NCBI GenBank assembly: GCA_024180945.1
Contig: JAKSGN010000003.1
Span: 1,922,001 to 1,986,000, forward strand
DNA from: Macrophomina tecta
Lineage: Eukaryota; Ascomycota; Dothideomycetes; Botryosphaeriales; Botryosphaeriaceae
Direction of reading: 5' to 3'
Length of the DNA: 64,000 nt
Shown: in pieces, positions 54,987 through 64,000 of the stretch
Layout: every line of letters starts with the position of its first letter
Position numbering within the stretch: the stretch's first letter is position 1
Position numbers and translations under genes: made by a program
Notes under the pieces: generated by a model
Seen by the model: the letters and a program-made list of their open reading frames with translations, nothing else
What the model was told of the DNA's origin: nothing
The model's database searches: none

Positions 54987-57232
54987 CTACTCCACCTGCT
55001 GTCCCTCGAAGATCGGTAGCCGCTTCTCCACGTCCGCCCACGTCTGCTCGCCCTCCACCACGCTCTTAACCGCCGCGATGATCTCGTCCTCCGACGCCCG
55101 CACCTGCTTCGTCGAGTCGCGGTCGCGCAGCGTGATCGTGCTGTTCTGCAGCGACTCAAAGTCCACCGTGATGCCCAGCGGCGTGCCCAGCTCGTCGTTG
55201 CGCGAGTACCGCTTGCCGATGCTGGCTCCTGAGTCGTCCACGCGGCTCGAGATACCCATCTTGCGCAGCTTCAGCCCGATGCGCTGCACCAGCGGCTTGA
55301 AATCAGGGTTGTTGGACAGCGGCACCAGCAGCACCTTTGTCGGTGCCACCAGCGGGGGGAATGAGAGGACCTGTCGTCTCCGTTAGATGCATATATCAAT
55401 ATTGGCCGCAGACCAGGCAAACTTACACCGCGCGCTCCCTCCTCGTCGCCTGGCCGGACCCAGTAGTTGTGCTCAATGACGCTGTACAGTATTCTTCCGA
55501 TACCGAATGACGGCTCGATCACGTTGGGCGTGTACTCGCGCGTGTAGTCAATCCGCGTGCGCTTTTCAATGTTGACGAGGTCCTTGTCAAGCTCGACCTT
55601 GCCGTCGCCAACGCCAGGAACCTCTACCGTGATCTTGCCAGAGCTCTTGAGGTCGAGCGACAGCTTCTCGCGGAGCTCCTGGGTCAGAGACTCAACCGCT
55701 GCCTCGACTGCCTTGCCGTCCTTCTTGAACTTGGGGCCAAACTTCTTCTTGTCAATGTCAACCTGCCACTCCTCAACCTTGAGCGGCTCGGCGCGCTTCT
55801 CCCGGACAAGCAGAGGAGCCCCAGTCTTGTTCATGTGTACCGTCAGGTCTTGGCAGGCAAGGTTAGCTCACGTCGCACCAAAGTATCAATACGGGTGTAA
55901 CTCACCATACGCGCTGCGATCGGCGCATCCCACGCACTCGATCCAGCCGGAGCTGGTGTGAAGCTCGGCATCCCAGCAATCAGCCGCATAGTGGGCCATC
56001 TCGTTGGCCATGTGCTGCCTAAACCTGATCTTCTTGGGGTCTGCACCAATTTTCAACAGGAAGAGCTGTATCCTGGCCAGGAAGTAGCCCAGGGTCTCGT
56101 TGTCCACGATGCCCTTTTCAACAGCCTCGCCAATCGGTGTGCTCGCAACCGTGGTCTTGCCGGCAAGCTGCACATCGCGGTTGAGAAGCTCCAGCTTGAC
56201 ATCCTTGACCTCGTGGAAGCGAGGGTGCTTCTTGCCGCCCTCGGGATCCACAAAGTGCTCGATTTCAGCCATCAGGAATTCACGCACACGCAGGAGGCCA
56301 GCTCGCGGCGAAATCTCGTTACGGAAGGATTTACCGATCGACGCGGAGGCAAAGGGCATTTGCTGTTGGTTGAATTCGAGCAGCTTCTGGAAAGTGAGGA
56401 ATTGGCCCTGAGCAGTCTCCGGGCGCAGATAGCCAGGCATGTTGCTGCTGGGACCAATGGACGTCTGGAACATCAGATTGAAAGCAACTGGAGGGAGCAA
56501 GTCACCGCCGGTGGCAGGGTTCTTGATGTTATGCTTGACAATGAGCTCGCCGAGCTCCGCGCCATCGTAGTTGTCGATCTTGGCGAGGATCTCGTCGTAC
56601 TCCTGCACCACGGCGTCATCCAGCTTGACAGCCTGAATGTCCTTGACCTTCTTCTTTTTCTTCTTGGGGTCCTCCTTCTCCTCCACCTTTTGCCCACGAG
56701 CCTCCTTGTCTCCCTTCAACCGCGCCTCGAGAACCTCCTCAACAAGGTGGTCTGCGCGGAAGATCTCGCCAGTCTTAGGGTCCTTGCACATCCAGTCGGC
56801 GAACTTGTCGACGTGACCGCTAGTCTTGAGGACCTCATGCGGGGTCAACATGGTGCAGTCGACCTCCAGCATGTCCTCCTCCAAGACGAAGTGCTTACGC
56901 CACATGTCAATGATGTTGGCCTGCAGAGCGCAGCCGGGCGGGCCATAGTCGTAAAGGCCGGAGACACCGCCGTAGATCTCGAAGGAAGGAGTGTAGAAGA
57001 GACGGCGGCGCATCAATGACTCAAGCGCAGCCTTGTCAAAAGGCTCGCCAGTCTTGGTGGTGGCGGTCGAAGCCATTACGGGCTTGTTTTTGCACTGAGA
57101 GACGACGTACTTCAGCGCAGTAGATGTGGACGCGAAGGTTCGAGGCTGCGCGAAGGAGCGGCGAGCGCGGAATTGGGGAGTTTGTCGGGCAATTGAAAAG
57201 GGAATGCGCAGGAGTTGCAGGACCTGTCGCAT
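54987..57232 (-). CDS. GRS1: Glycyl-tRNA synthetase (cytosolic and probably mitochondrial)
   Basis: Class II synthetase that charges tRNA-Gly. Exons 57232-55906, 55848-55427 and 55370-54987 give 710 aa. Class II motif 2 reads [20 protein letters not shown] and motif 3 [19 protein letters not shown]; the C-terminal anticodon-binding domain contains [20 protein letters not shown] and [21 protein letters not shown] Lys-rich insertion ([14 protein letters not shown], about residue 185) is typical of eukaryotic enzymes. From ATG 57232 the first 52 residues are Arg/Ser-rich without acids in the first 40 ([17 protein letters not shown]), a good mitochondrial presequence; a second ATG at 57076 ([10 protein letters not shown]) would give the cytosolic form. 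One gene therefore probably supplies both compartments. Confidence 0.95.
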
Positions 57233-57508
57233 ATACTTAGCTGCCCCTCGGCGAAATCAAACGGCGAGCGAAGCGAATGATGGTGGGGTTGGTGACTGTC
57301 CTGAGCCACTTGCTATGAGTCTTTCAGTTTGTCTAAGCTGCAAACATTCGGCGCGGAAGACCTCCGGCGGTGAGCTTAATGCGGATTAGCTCCCGGGCAG
57401 AAAAGTTGGCGCTGATCTGCGACTCGGTCGCCCGTCGACGCAAACTCGTCGAGCCGCCTTTGCCAGTGCCATTCCTGCTCCTACAGCCGCTGCAGCCATT
57501 CGCCCACC
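57233..57508. promoter_or_regulatory. Divergent promoter region GRS1/RPF1
   Basis: Only 276 bp separate the start codons of two translation-related genes, so they probably share control elements. I see no clear TATA box. Confidence 0.5.
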
Positions 57509-58822
57509 ATGGGTTCCGAAAAACTCTCCGAAAAGCACGCACTTCCCTTCAAGACGAACAACAAGTTGAAGCGGAATGACTTCAACCTCAAGCAAAAGAA
57601 GGTCCGCGAGGCCGCAAAGAGAGACGCAAGGATGCGCAGGAAGAGAGAAGAGGCCAAGAACCCACGCTTGAAGGAAGAGCGGCTGGCGCAGAATGTCCCG
57701 GTTACCATTGACAAGAAGCGCACATGGGACTTTGTGGATGGCGACGAGGAGGATATTCTGAATGCGGCGGTAGATGTCGAGCGTTTAAAGAGGCAGAAGC
57801 TCGCAGCAGAGGAGGCTGCTCAACAAGCAGAGGAGGATAGTGAGGCTGAAGGAGAGGATGAAGATGAGGACGACCGCGACAGCATGTTGGACGAGTCTGA
57901 GAGCGATGAGGAAGACGAAGAAGAGAAGGACAAGAAGACGTCGAAGAAGAAGCGCGCGGCATCACCACCAAGGATTTTGCGCGGCTCAAGCCCAACCGGT
58001 TCTACTACCACCACTAGCTTCAGTCTGACTCCCGAAAGTCTAGCCGCCAAATTCCCGGCCCTCTTCCAGCCTCCGAAAGAACCCAAGATTCTCATCACAA
58101 CCGGAATCAACAGCACACTGCACAAGGAGGCAGAGCTCTTAACGAAGCTCTTCCCGAACAGCCAATACGTTCGACGTACCGCTCATCGCTATGGACACAA
58201 GTACTCAGTGAAGGAGATCTCCAAGTTTGCGGCGAACCGCGAGTACACCACCGTGATAATCCTGATGGAGGATCAAAAGAAACCGTCAGGTCTGGACGTG
58301 GTACATCTGCCCAACGGCCCCATGTTCCATTTCAGTATTAGCAATTGGATAGAAGGCGCGAAGCTGCCTGGACACGGCAACCCCACCGAACACTACCCCG
58401 AACTAATTCTTAACAACTTCCGGACACCCCTTGGCTTGTTGACCGCGCATCTCTTCCGTACCATGTTCCCACCGCAGCCGGAGTTGGAGGGTCGGCAGGT
58501 CGTCACACTACGTAAGTCCAATCAAGATACGACTGCCATGTTCACAACTAACAGACGGCTACCAGACAATCAACGCGACTACATCTTCGTGCGCCGGCAT
58601 CGTTATGTGTTCCGCGATAAGCGTGCGTCAGAAAAGCCGGTTGTCGGTGCTGATGGCAAACCGATGAAGGGGGTTGAAGACATCAAAGCCGGTCTGCAAG
58701 AACTGGGCCCGCGGTTCACCCTTAAGCTGCGGAGAATAGATAAGGGAATTCAGAAGGCCAGCGGGCAGGAGTGGCAATGGAAGGCTGGAAGCGAGAAGGT
58801 GCGGACGAGGTTTGCTCTCTAA
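57509..58822 (+). CDS. RPF1: Ribosome production factor 1 (Brix domain)
   Basis: A nucleolar protein needed for 27S pre-rRNA processing and large-subunit assembly. Exons 57509-58511 and 58566-58822 give 419 aa. The N-terminal 160 residues are charged: basic start (MGSEKLSEKHALPFKTNNKL) then long acidic runs (EGEDEDEDD; DEEDEEEKD) and KKKRA. The Brix domain spans about residues 195-410, with PKILITTGINSTLHKEAELL, FPNSQYVRRTAHRYGHKYS, LPNGPMFHFSISNWIEG and NFRTPLGLLTAHLFR. Removal of the 54-nt intron (donor GTAAGT, aactaac branch region, ACCAG end) restores HNQRDYIFVRRHRYVFRDK; the intron is a stop-free multiple of three, so it can pass as coding. The C-terminus is EWQWKAGSEKVRTRFAL. Confidence 0.95.
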   Translation: MGSEKLSEKHALPFKTNNKLKRNDFNLKQKKVREAAKRDARMRRKREEAKNPRLKEERLAQNVPVTIDKKRTWDFVDGDEEDILNAAVDVERLKRQKLAAEEAAQQAEEDSEAEGEDEDEDDRDSMLDESESDEEDEEEKDKKTSKKKRAASPPRILRGSSPTGSTTTTSFSLTPESLAAKFPALFQPPKEPKILITTGINSTLHKEAELLTKLFPNSQYVRRTAHRYGHKYSVKEISKFAANREYTTVIILMEDQKKPSGLDVVHLPNGPMFHFSISNWIEGAKLPGHGNPTEHYPELILNNFRTPLGLLTAHLFRTMFPPQPELEGRQVVTLRKSNQDTTAMFTTNRRLPDNQRDYIFVRRHRYVFRDKRASEKPVVGADGKPMKGVEDIKAGLQELGPRFTLKLRRIDKGIQKASGQEWQWKAGSEKVRTRFAL

Positions 58823-59138
58823 AAGCGCATCGTCCGGTCGTTGCAGTATACCCAAGTGTTCATCCCATTGTTTCTTAGCCGCTCATGGCAGTCATGCCTC
58901 GGCATAAAAACATTGTGGCTTTTTGCATTCGCGGGACTTTAAGAGTGATCAACCACGTGTGCCCACGATGGAAAGAAGCACCGCAAGTTCAAAACATACG
59001 TGATATTGTGAGGGCAAGAGAATTTCTAGCCCCTGATTTAGATAAAATGACCCCTGTTTTGGTTATTCCAACACCTGCTGCCCTTTTTCGGTCAACCCAT
59101 CAACACCCTACTCTATCTATCTACCTGTCTAGCTAACT

Positions 59139-59176
59139 TCCACCGTGGTCCACCGCGTTCCACCGCGTTCCACCCC
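59139..59176. repeat. 10-bp tandem repeat
   Basis: The unit CACCGCGTTC occurs in about 3.5 copies; the first copy is diverged (CACCGTGGTC). Confidence 0.85.
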
Positions 59177-59243
59177 TTCCTCTCACCAACGTGTCCGGGG
59201 CCCTCACGTGCGCCCCGACATCGGCCTTAACGCCAGCCTTAAC

Positions 59244-59280
59244 ACTAGGCTAAAAGCCAAGACGCAAGCGTCCGCCTAGT
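59244..59280. repeat. Nested hairpin
   Basis: ACTAGGC (59244-59250) pairs with GCCTAGT (59274-59280), and inside it GACGC (59261-59265) pairs with GCGTC (59268-59272). An 8-bp direct repeat GCCTTAAC lies just upstream (59224-59231 and 59236-59243). Confidence 0.6.
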
Positions 59281-59931
59281 CAGCGGGGATACAAAGCCAC
59301 GTAGTGAGCTGTAGAAGAGCAGTGATTATGTACTTCCTAGAGTGACTGTTTGGCACGAGATAAAGTCAAAATCCTGAGTTCAGTGCTAGAAAAGTGAATA
59401 TTCAATATTTTTCTCGAAAGCGTCAGAATAACTAAATCAGGGCTCAGATATTTCCTCTCCTTTTGTGAGTGGCTCACCTCCAGGAATGGCATGCACCAGA
59501 GGCCTGGGAAAATCCCTACTGGCTCTCTTGACCCTCGGCTGATATACGCTGAACTTGAAAAAAGAGGGGCAGTCCGGCTGCTCAATTTTCTTGTTCGCCC
59601 CCTTTAGCACACCGTCTGCCAGCGGGCTTCCACGACTGTCATACGTATCGAAACCGCATACTCTCCTTATCTTGCTCCCGCAGGCATTCTTACCAACACC
59701 ATCAGCCCTTAAGCGAATTACCTTGATGGCATTGATCCAGGCAGCCCTAAATTAGAATTGCCTGCACGGGCCTAGATGATGCTTGGCATATGAAGCTCAT
59801 CAGCCATTTGATATACTTGGAAGAGCTGTTAGTGAAGCGCGTACGGGGCAGTTGAGGTCTGAGAGATTTGAGCTTAGCTGTCTACAGTCCGCTCGAAACA
59901 AAATATGGGTATCTCACCAGCGGAAATGGAA

Positions 59932-60035
59932 GTTCCCGTGACGCAGTGGCTAGCGTGCCGTTCTTATACCCTTCCTCCAGAGGGGCTGGGGTGGCCATTA
60001 TGGTTATGCGAAAGCCGTGGGTTCGGTTCAAACAA
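59932..60035 (+). pseudogene. Decayed tRNA copy related to the tRNA at 60988-61096
   Basis: Shares GTGACGCAGTGG, TAGCGTG, CGTTCTTATAC and ATGCGAAAG with the intact tRNA on the opposite strand, in the same order and with similar spacing, including intron pieces CTTCCT and GGCCA. The 3' half breaks down after GTGGGTTC: the T-loop region reads GGTTCGGTTCAAAC and the acceptor stem no longer pairs. It is probably a non-functional copy, or the head of a tRNA-derived short element. Confidence 0.6.
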
Positions 60036-60987
60036 GAATCGCCACCACTTCTAGATTACAATGTTGAGAAGAGTTCCGGTGAAAGGATGCCAGATCGGTT
60101 TGTTACCGACTTTGGAGTAGGGGCTCTACGTACGCAAGGACTCATCCACGTCCTCGTCCTCAGTGTAGCTGTTGGAGAGCGTGCCGCTGAGTCTAATCTC
60201 GCCTTTCCATAGAGGCGAGGTTGAACAGACCACCTAGAGAATCTACCCGGTGTAGGTTTAATTCGGCAACCCCCGTGACGCTTGCACCCTCTTAGCATCT
60301 ACTCGACGATAACCCTCCCGGCTCAGAGGCCAAGAGTAATATTCTTTCGCTACAGCGCTACTTCAGCTATTAGAAAAGTGTTATCCCAACCATGCTCTTG
60401 GAGATAGTGGACAAGTTCTCGAGCACTCATAGAAAGATGTGCTTAGGCAACGCCAGCACTAAGACCAGGCGTACTGGGTGATTCCGCGTAGGGACAGGTG
60501 GGGAGTTGGGAGCGTACGTGGAACAGTAGCTGGATTTATGCATGAGGAATCAAGGGTATGATAGCTAAGACGCATAACTGTGAGAGCAGTGGCCGCTGTG
60601 GGTTAAATTAAAACTAGCCGGACCTCTGTTGGTGGGAGAGGCACCATGAACGATGCCGTTCAGCGGCTTGAAAGTAGTCGCAGGGCCAGTTTCTACAGCC
60701 GTGTAGGATGCTGAAACTTGGTAGAAGGGCGCGTTAGTTTTCCGAAAGTGCAGAGCGGCACTGGCTTGGTGTGAAAGTGCTAGTGCTGCCCGACACTTCT
60801 CCTCGAAGATGCACGGTAGGCAACGGTCGCAAGTTGCCCTGGCCGGATTACGCTTAGCGTGGGGCTCGTGCGCGGGAAAGGGAACACAGGGCCGAGTTGA
60901 TAATCTGGTCAGTCCTCGCAGTGGGAATCGAACAGATGGCGAACCGGCAAACAGAACAATGCACAAAAGAGCAAAAATATAAGTCCT

Positions 60988-61096
60988 AGTCCTGGCGGGA
61001 TTTGAACCCGCGACTTTCGCATTACCCCAGTGGCCATACAATTCCCGCATTAGGAAGAGTATAAGAACGACACGCTAACCACTGCGTCACAGGACT
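60988..61096 (-). tRNA. tRNA with intron, anticodon UAU (Ile), tentative
   Basis: The minus strand folds as a tRNA: acceptor stem AGTCCTG/CAGGACT (7 of 7 pairs), D arm ACGC-AGTGGTTA-GCGT (4 of 4), anticodon loop CTTATA+A with U33 and anticodon TAT, and T arm GCGGG-TTCAAAT-CCCGC (5 of 5) holding a perfect B box (GGTTCAAATCC). The 5' half is 61096-61060, the intron 61059-61023 (37 nt, after position 37 as in eukaryotes), and the 3' half 61022-60988; the mature length is 72 nt. Anticodon-stem pairing is weaker (one T-T mismatch and one G-T pair). A T5 run follows within 10 nt downstream, fitting Pol III termination. tRNA-Ile(UAU) genes often have introns in fungi. Confidence 0.7.
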
Positions 61097-61574
61097 TTTC
61101 CGAAATCCAAATGATGAAAGCTTTCATATAGTAAATTGGCTAAGGCCCGTGCGTCTTCCGCTTACCATCAACCACCAGCAGGACCAGGACTGAATTCTGT
61201 TGCATTCTCTTTTGACTTCTCAGCAATCCTTTGGTGTGCGTCTGGGGCGGCGCATGGCGTTTTGTCGCAGCCGGAACACAGATGAACGTCTGTCGAGCGC
61301 TAGTTGACACCGAGTCCCGAGCCAGTCTTGGCGGCAGCACCTTGATGGATCAACAACTTTATACACACACACCATTGCACCTCCGCAGTCTCGCAAGACG
61401 TTCACTCTTGAATCTCTCACTCATCAGCGCTCTCGCATCGAAACATGGTCAGTCAAGGTCAGGTAAAAGAAAAAAGTCGATTTCATTCAGTCAGAGACAC
61501 TACACACGCAAGCCCCTCTTCTCCAACTGTCCATGATCCTCTCCTCAAGACAGCCAAATCTTGCTTCAACTCTC
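61097..61574. other. Intergenic, tRNA 5' flank and ADH 3' flank
   Basis: No coding signal; the frames at 61231-61536 are domain-free. Confidence 0.5.
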
Positions 61575-62642
61575 CTAGTTCTCAAGAACATACCGGTACC
61601 TTGGCTTGCCCTCCTCAAAGTCCACGATTGCCTGGTTCGCTTCCTTCATCGGGCGCTTCTGAATCCAAGGCTTCAACTTCTTGTCCGCTGCTAGCTGCAG
61701 CATCTCCTCGATCTCATGAGGCGGCCCAATAGCAGACCCCTGGATCCTGATCTCCTTCATAATCAACGGGAAAGCGGCGACGCCGGGCAGGACGTCCTCC
61801 GGCGCCCCAACCTGGATGAAGGCACCCCTGAACCGCAGCAGACTCAAGTACCCCATCAACGGCATCTTCGGCGACGACACGGTCGAGATGATGAGGTCCA
61901 GCGAGTTCGCATGCTCTCCATTCGCCCAGTCCTTGTCCTCATCCGTCGCAATGAAGCCGTCCGCCCCCATCGCCTCGGCATCCTTCATCTTCGCGCCCGT
62001 GCGCGAAATCACGACGACCTTGGCCGCGCCCAGCGCCTTCGCGAAGATGACGCCGAAGTGGCCCAGCCCGCCCAGTCCGACGATGCCGACGCGCTTGCCG
62101 GGCCCGCAGCCGTTGCGCTTGAGCGGGCTGTAGACGGTGATGCCGCCGCACATCATCGGCGCCGCGTCCGCCGAGTCGAGCGCGTCGGGGATCTTGATGA
62201 CGAAGTGCTCCGGGCAACGGTTGTAGTTGGCGTAGCCGCCGTAGCTGAGGCTGCCGTCCGGGTACCGCGCCGCATACGTCGTCACCATGCGCGGGCAGTG
62301 GTTCTCGTGCCCGTCCGCGCAGAGCTCGCAGTCCGGCCGCAGGCACGACGCCGACTGCGCGCCCACGCCCACCCGGTCGCCCGCCTTGATGCGCTGCACC
62401 GCGTCGCCCACGCGCGTGGCCCGGCCGATGATCTCGTGCCCGACGACGCAGGGGTAGGGCGTTTCGCCCCAGCCGGAGCGCAGCGTGTGCAGGTCGGAGC
62501 CGCAGATGCCGCAGTGCGAGATTTGGATGTCGACGTCGGTCGATTCGAAGGGCTTGGGCGTGAAGGCCTGCCACTTCATCTTTCCTTGGGCTGAGGATGG
62601 GTCCAGGCCGCACCAGCCTTCGAACTTGGGCTCTGCAGACAT
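61575..62642 (-). CDS. NADP-dependent alcohol dehydrogenase, ADH6/cinnamyl type
   Basis: A medium-chain zinc dehydrogenase that reduces medium-chain and aromatic aldehydes. A single exon from ATG 62642 (MSAEPKFEGW), 355 aa, like yeast Adh6 (360); the frame stays open upstream but has no ATG. Catalytic zinc ligands: C47 (HCGICGSDLH) and H69/E70 (VVGHE). The structural-zinc lobe is C100, C105, C108, C116 (SCLRPDCELCADGHENHC); the first spacing is four residues, where two is usual. The Rossmann motif GIVGLGGLGHFG is followed by VVISRTG, and the Ser/Arg after the second strand indicates NADP(H). It ends KPRYRYVLEN. Substrate unknown; role in aldehyde detoxification is inference. Confidence 0.93.
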   Translation of the reverse strand: MSAEPKFEGWCGLDPSSAQGKMKWQAFTPKPFESTDVDIQISHCGICGSDLHTLRSGWGETPYPCVVGHEIIGRATRVGDAVQRIKAGDRVGVGAQSASCLRPDCELCADGHENHCPRMVTTYAARYPDGSLSYGGYANYNRCPEHFVIKIPDALDSADAAPMMCGGITVYSPLKRNGCGPGKRVGIVGLGGLGHFGVIFAKALGAAKVVVISRTGAKMKDAEAMGADGFIATDEDKDWANGEHANSLDLIISTVSSPKMPLMGYLSLLRFRGAFIQVGAPEDVLPGVAAFPLIMKEIRIQGSAIGPPHEIEEMLQLAADKKLKPWIQKRPMKEANQAIVDFEEGKPRYRYVLEN

Positions 62643-64000
62643 TGCTTTTGGGAAGACGAGTTCTTGAAAAGTTGGGCGCCGGATGCTGTGCAGATCTTGC
62701 GCGCTAAAAGACAACGGATCACGGGTCGCTGGCTTTCGTGAGGCTGGTCGGCAACCGGCGAGGCGATTGATCGAAGACTTTTAGAAGCGTGAGTGAACGG
62801 GATCGATGCGGATGAAGAGGTGGGAATGATCAGTTGAAGGCTCTGAGACGGGCTCGATGGAATTTAAGGTTCGAGGGGAGTATGTGGCCATGGGGAGCAT
62901 TTCCCCGTCCAGTCACTTCTTCAGATTTCTTTCTTATTTGCCCTGGAGCCGTTATCCCCTAAGTGCGGTGTAACACTAAACCAGCGACGGACGAATCGTT
63001 GGCGCCAAATGGTTCCAATTGCGGACTTTGCTGGAGCTTGGGCCGGAAAATCGACCACAATCCCTGCTGTCGCCAGAATGGAGCTACGCGGCCTCCCGGC
63101 GATAAGAGACAATATCAGCGGGGAAGTTTCGTCGGCTCGCTCGGGCTTTCCTTCAGGCTTCTATCGCAGGGAAGTCGTTTTAGTGTTGTGTGTGTGCGGG
63201 CCCATTTACATTAATCTTATGGGAAGTTTGCCCAATACCAGTTCCAATACAGGACATGCCTCCGATCTACTACTCCCGAACGTCGACAGTCTTCGGTCAT
63301 GCTGCGCATCATTCCGCGGTAGGACAGGTCTATGGCATCACCCGATCTCCACCTGCTGCAGCCTCTGGACATGGCTTCGGCCGCGGTATATCTTCGGCAA
63401 TTCCCTACTGGGCAACCTACCTGTTTCTATCCATTATTCGGCCGATTATTTACTACATATTTTGGCTGTGCAGAAATTTCGCAAACGGATTTAAGAAGAG
63501 CATATTGCTCTCTCGCCCCCCATTCTACCCCTCCGATATCTCCGATAACACCGTACTGAGTGAGGGTTTGAATGACAAACGGACCGGACGAACGCGGATG
63601 AGGCCGGCTATCGGTAATCGTTCTGTTGGAATATCACGTGTGTGTATAATAAACTTTATCTTAGTCACGGAAGAGGACGGATAAGAGGCTCCCCCTAAGC
63701 GTCCCTCTCCGTCCTCATGCCACTCTTTCTCAATCAATGGTATCACCACCAAATCCAACACGCTCTTTCTTCTATAGAAAGTGATTATGATCGCTCTTTA
63801 GACATATTCAGAGAACAGTCGAGTTTCCGAGAGGAGGACTTCGTCAACAAGATAAGCATGTAACATTTGCTCACCACGCGGGTCAGCGTGGGCGCCTCGA
63901 GTAGTTCACTAAATATTGCTTTCCTCAGGACGGCTCCGCTTGTCTGGAGTCTCCTAATGATTTCGGCCAGCCGAATAAAATCAGCATTTTTCTCTTGTTT
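62643..64000. other. ADH promoter region and gene-poor right end
   Basis: 1.36 kb to the window edge. Stress-element pentamers (AGGGG at 62874-62878; CCCCT near 62955) occur upstream of the ADH gene, which can be chance. Plus-strand frames at 63009-63494 and 63190-63684 (the latter with a hydrophobic patch, WATYLFLSIIRPIIYYIFWL) lack known domains and splice support; I do not call them. Confidence 0.45.

Larger units (their letters stand above)
59026..59447. repeat. Inverted repeat pair about 400 bp apart (MITE-like)
   Basis: CCCTGATTTAG at 59031-59041 and its exact reverse complement at 59432-59442; identity continues weakly for about 10 bp on both sides (TGAC shared further in). The enclosed 390 bp hold the tandem repeat and the hairpin below. 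The size fits a miniature inverted-repeat element, but I see no clear target-site duplication. Confidence 0.4.
58823..60987. other. Gene-poor stretch with repeats and a decayed tRNA copy
   Basis: 2.2 kb, AT-richer than the rest, with no credible protein gene. It contains an inverted repeat pair, a 10-bp tandem repeat, a nested hairpin and a tRNA-like sequence, each listed below. The composition and repeats suggest old insertions, but no transposase or reverse transcriptase fragment is visible. Confidence 0.6.

Noticed and set aside
55958..57019. 353-codon plus-strand ORF
   Set aside because: Antisense shadow of the glycyl-tRNA synthetase first exon.
61716..62594. 292-codon plus-strand ORF
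   Set aside because: Antisense to the alcohol dehydrogenase; typical GC-driven shadow.
1..64000. CRISPR arrays, intact transposons, RIP-type AT-rich blocks, biosynthetic gene clusters
   Set aside because: No regularly spaced repeats, no transposase or reverse transcriptase frame, no long AT-rich blocks, and no PKS, NRPS or terpene synthase gene were seen.

Overview
The window is a stretch of nuclear chromosome from a filamentous ascomycete (Pezizomycotina; Dothideomycetes is my best guess but is not proven). The evidence is short spliceosomal introns of about 44-70 nt with fungal GTRNGT donors and CTRAY-like branch sites, moderately high GC, closely spaced genes on both strands, and fungus-typical families: hybrid histidine kinase, wax-synthase-like MBOAT, LaeA-like methyltransferase, fungal NDUFB3 and PTS2-type copper amine oxidase. 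Gene models were built by hand: reading frames were joined at GT..AG sites so that phase is kept and family motifs are restored.

Layout. 0-14 kb: N-terminus of a probable hybrid histidine kinase running off the left edge; TFIIIB subunit Bdp1 and histone H2B ubiquitin ligase Bre1 as a divergent pair; rRNA methyltransferase BMT5-like; GID-complex subunit Fyv10/Gid9; the GTPase Rbg1/DRG1 in ten exons. 14-27 kb: a wax-synthase-like membrane enzyme, an unrecognised 318-aa protein, peroxisomal copper amine oxidase, the Caf1/Pop2 deadenylase, complex I subunit NDUFB3 and the mitochondrial FAD carrier Flx1. 27-45 kb: an orphan 1214-aa coiled-coil protein, an orphan 119-aa protein, PIG-P/Gpi19, exocyst Sec8, Sec61 alpha and a manganese-type CDF transporter. 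45-58.8 kb: an orphan Gly/Asp-rich protein with an apparent frameshift, a single-pass membrane protein, a homopolymer-rich gene-free stretch, a LaeA-like methyltransferase, glycyl-tRNA synthetase and Rpf1. 58.8-64 kb: a gene-poor stretch with repeats, an intron-containing tRNA and a decayed tRNA copy, then an ADH6-like alcohol dehydrogenase.

Most genes are housekeeping: Pol III transcription, ribosome biogenesis and translation (Bdp1, BMT5, Rbg1, GlyRS, Rpf1, tRNA), the secretory pathway (PIG-P, Sec8, Sec61 within about 7 kb) and mitochondria/peroxisomes (NDUFB3, Flx1, amine oxidase). I see no operon-like logic, secondary-metabolite cluster, CRISPR array or intact transposon, and no convincing new biological system. 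The best leads are molecular oddities: a Bre1 RING finger with Asp in place of the eighth zinc ligand, an Flx1 intron that keeps frame only if it ends in GG, an LaeA-like enzyme with a His/Asp-rich insertion inside its catalytic fold, a one-base break in an orphan gene, and the tRNA/pseudo-tRNA pair beside repeats.
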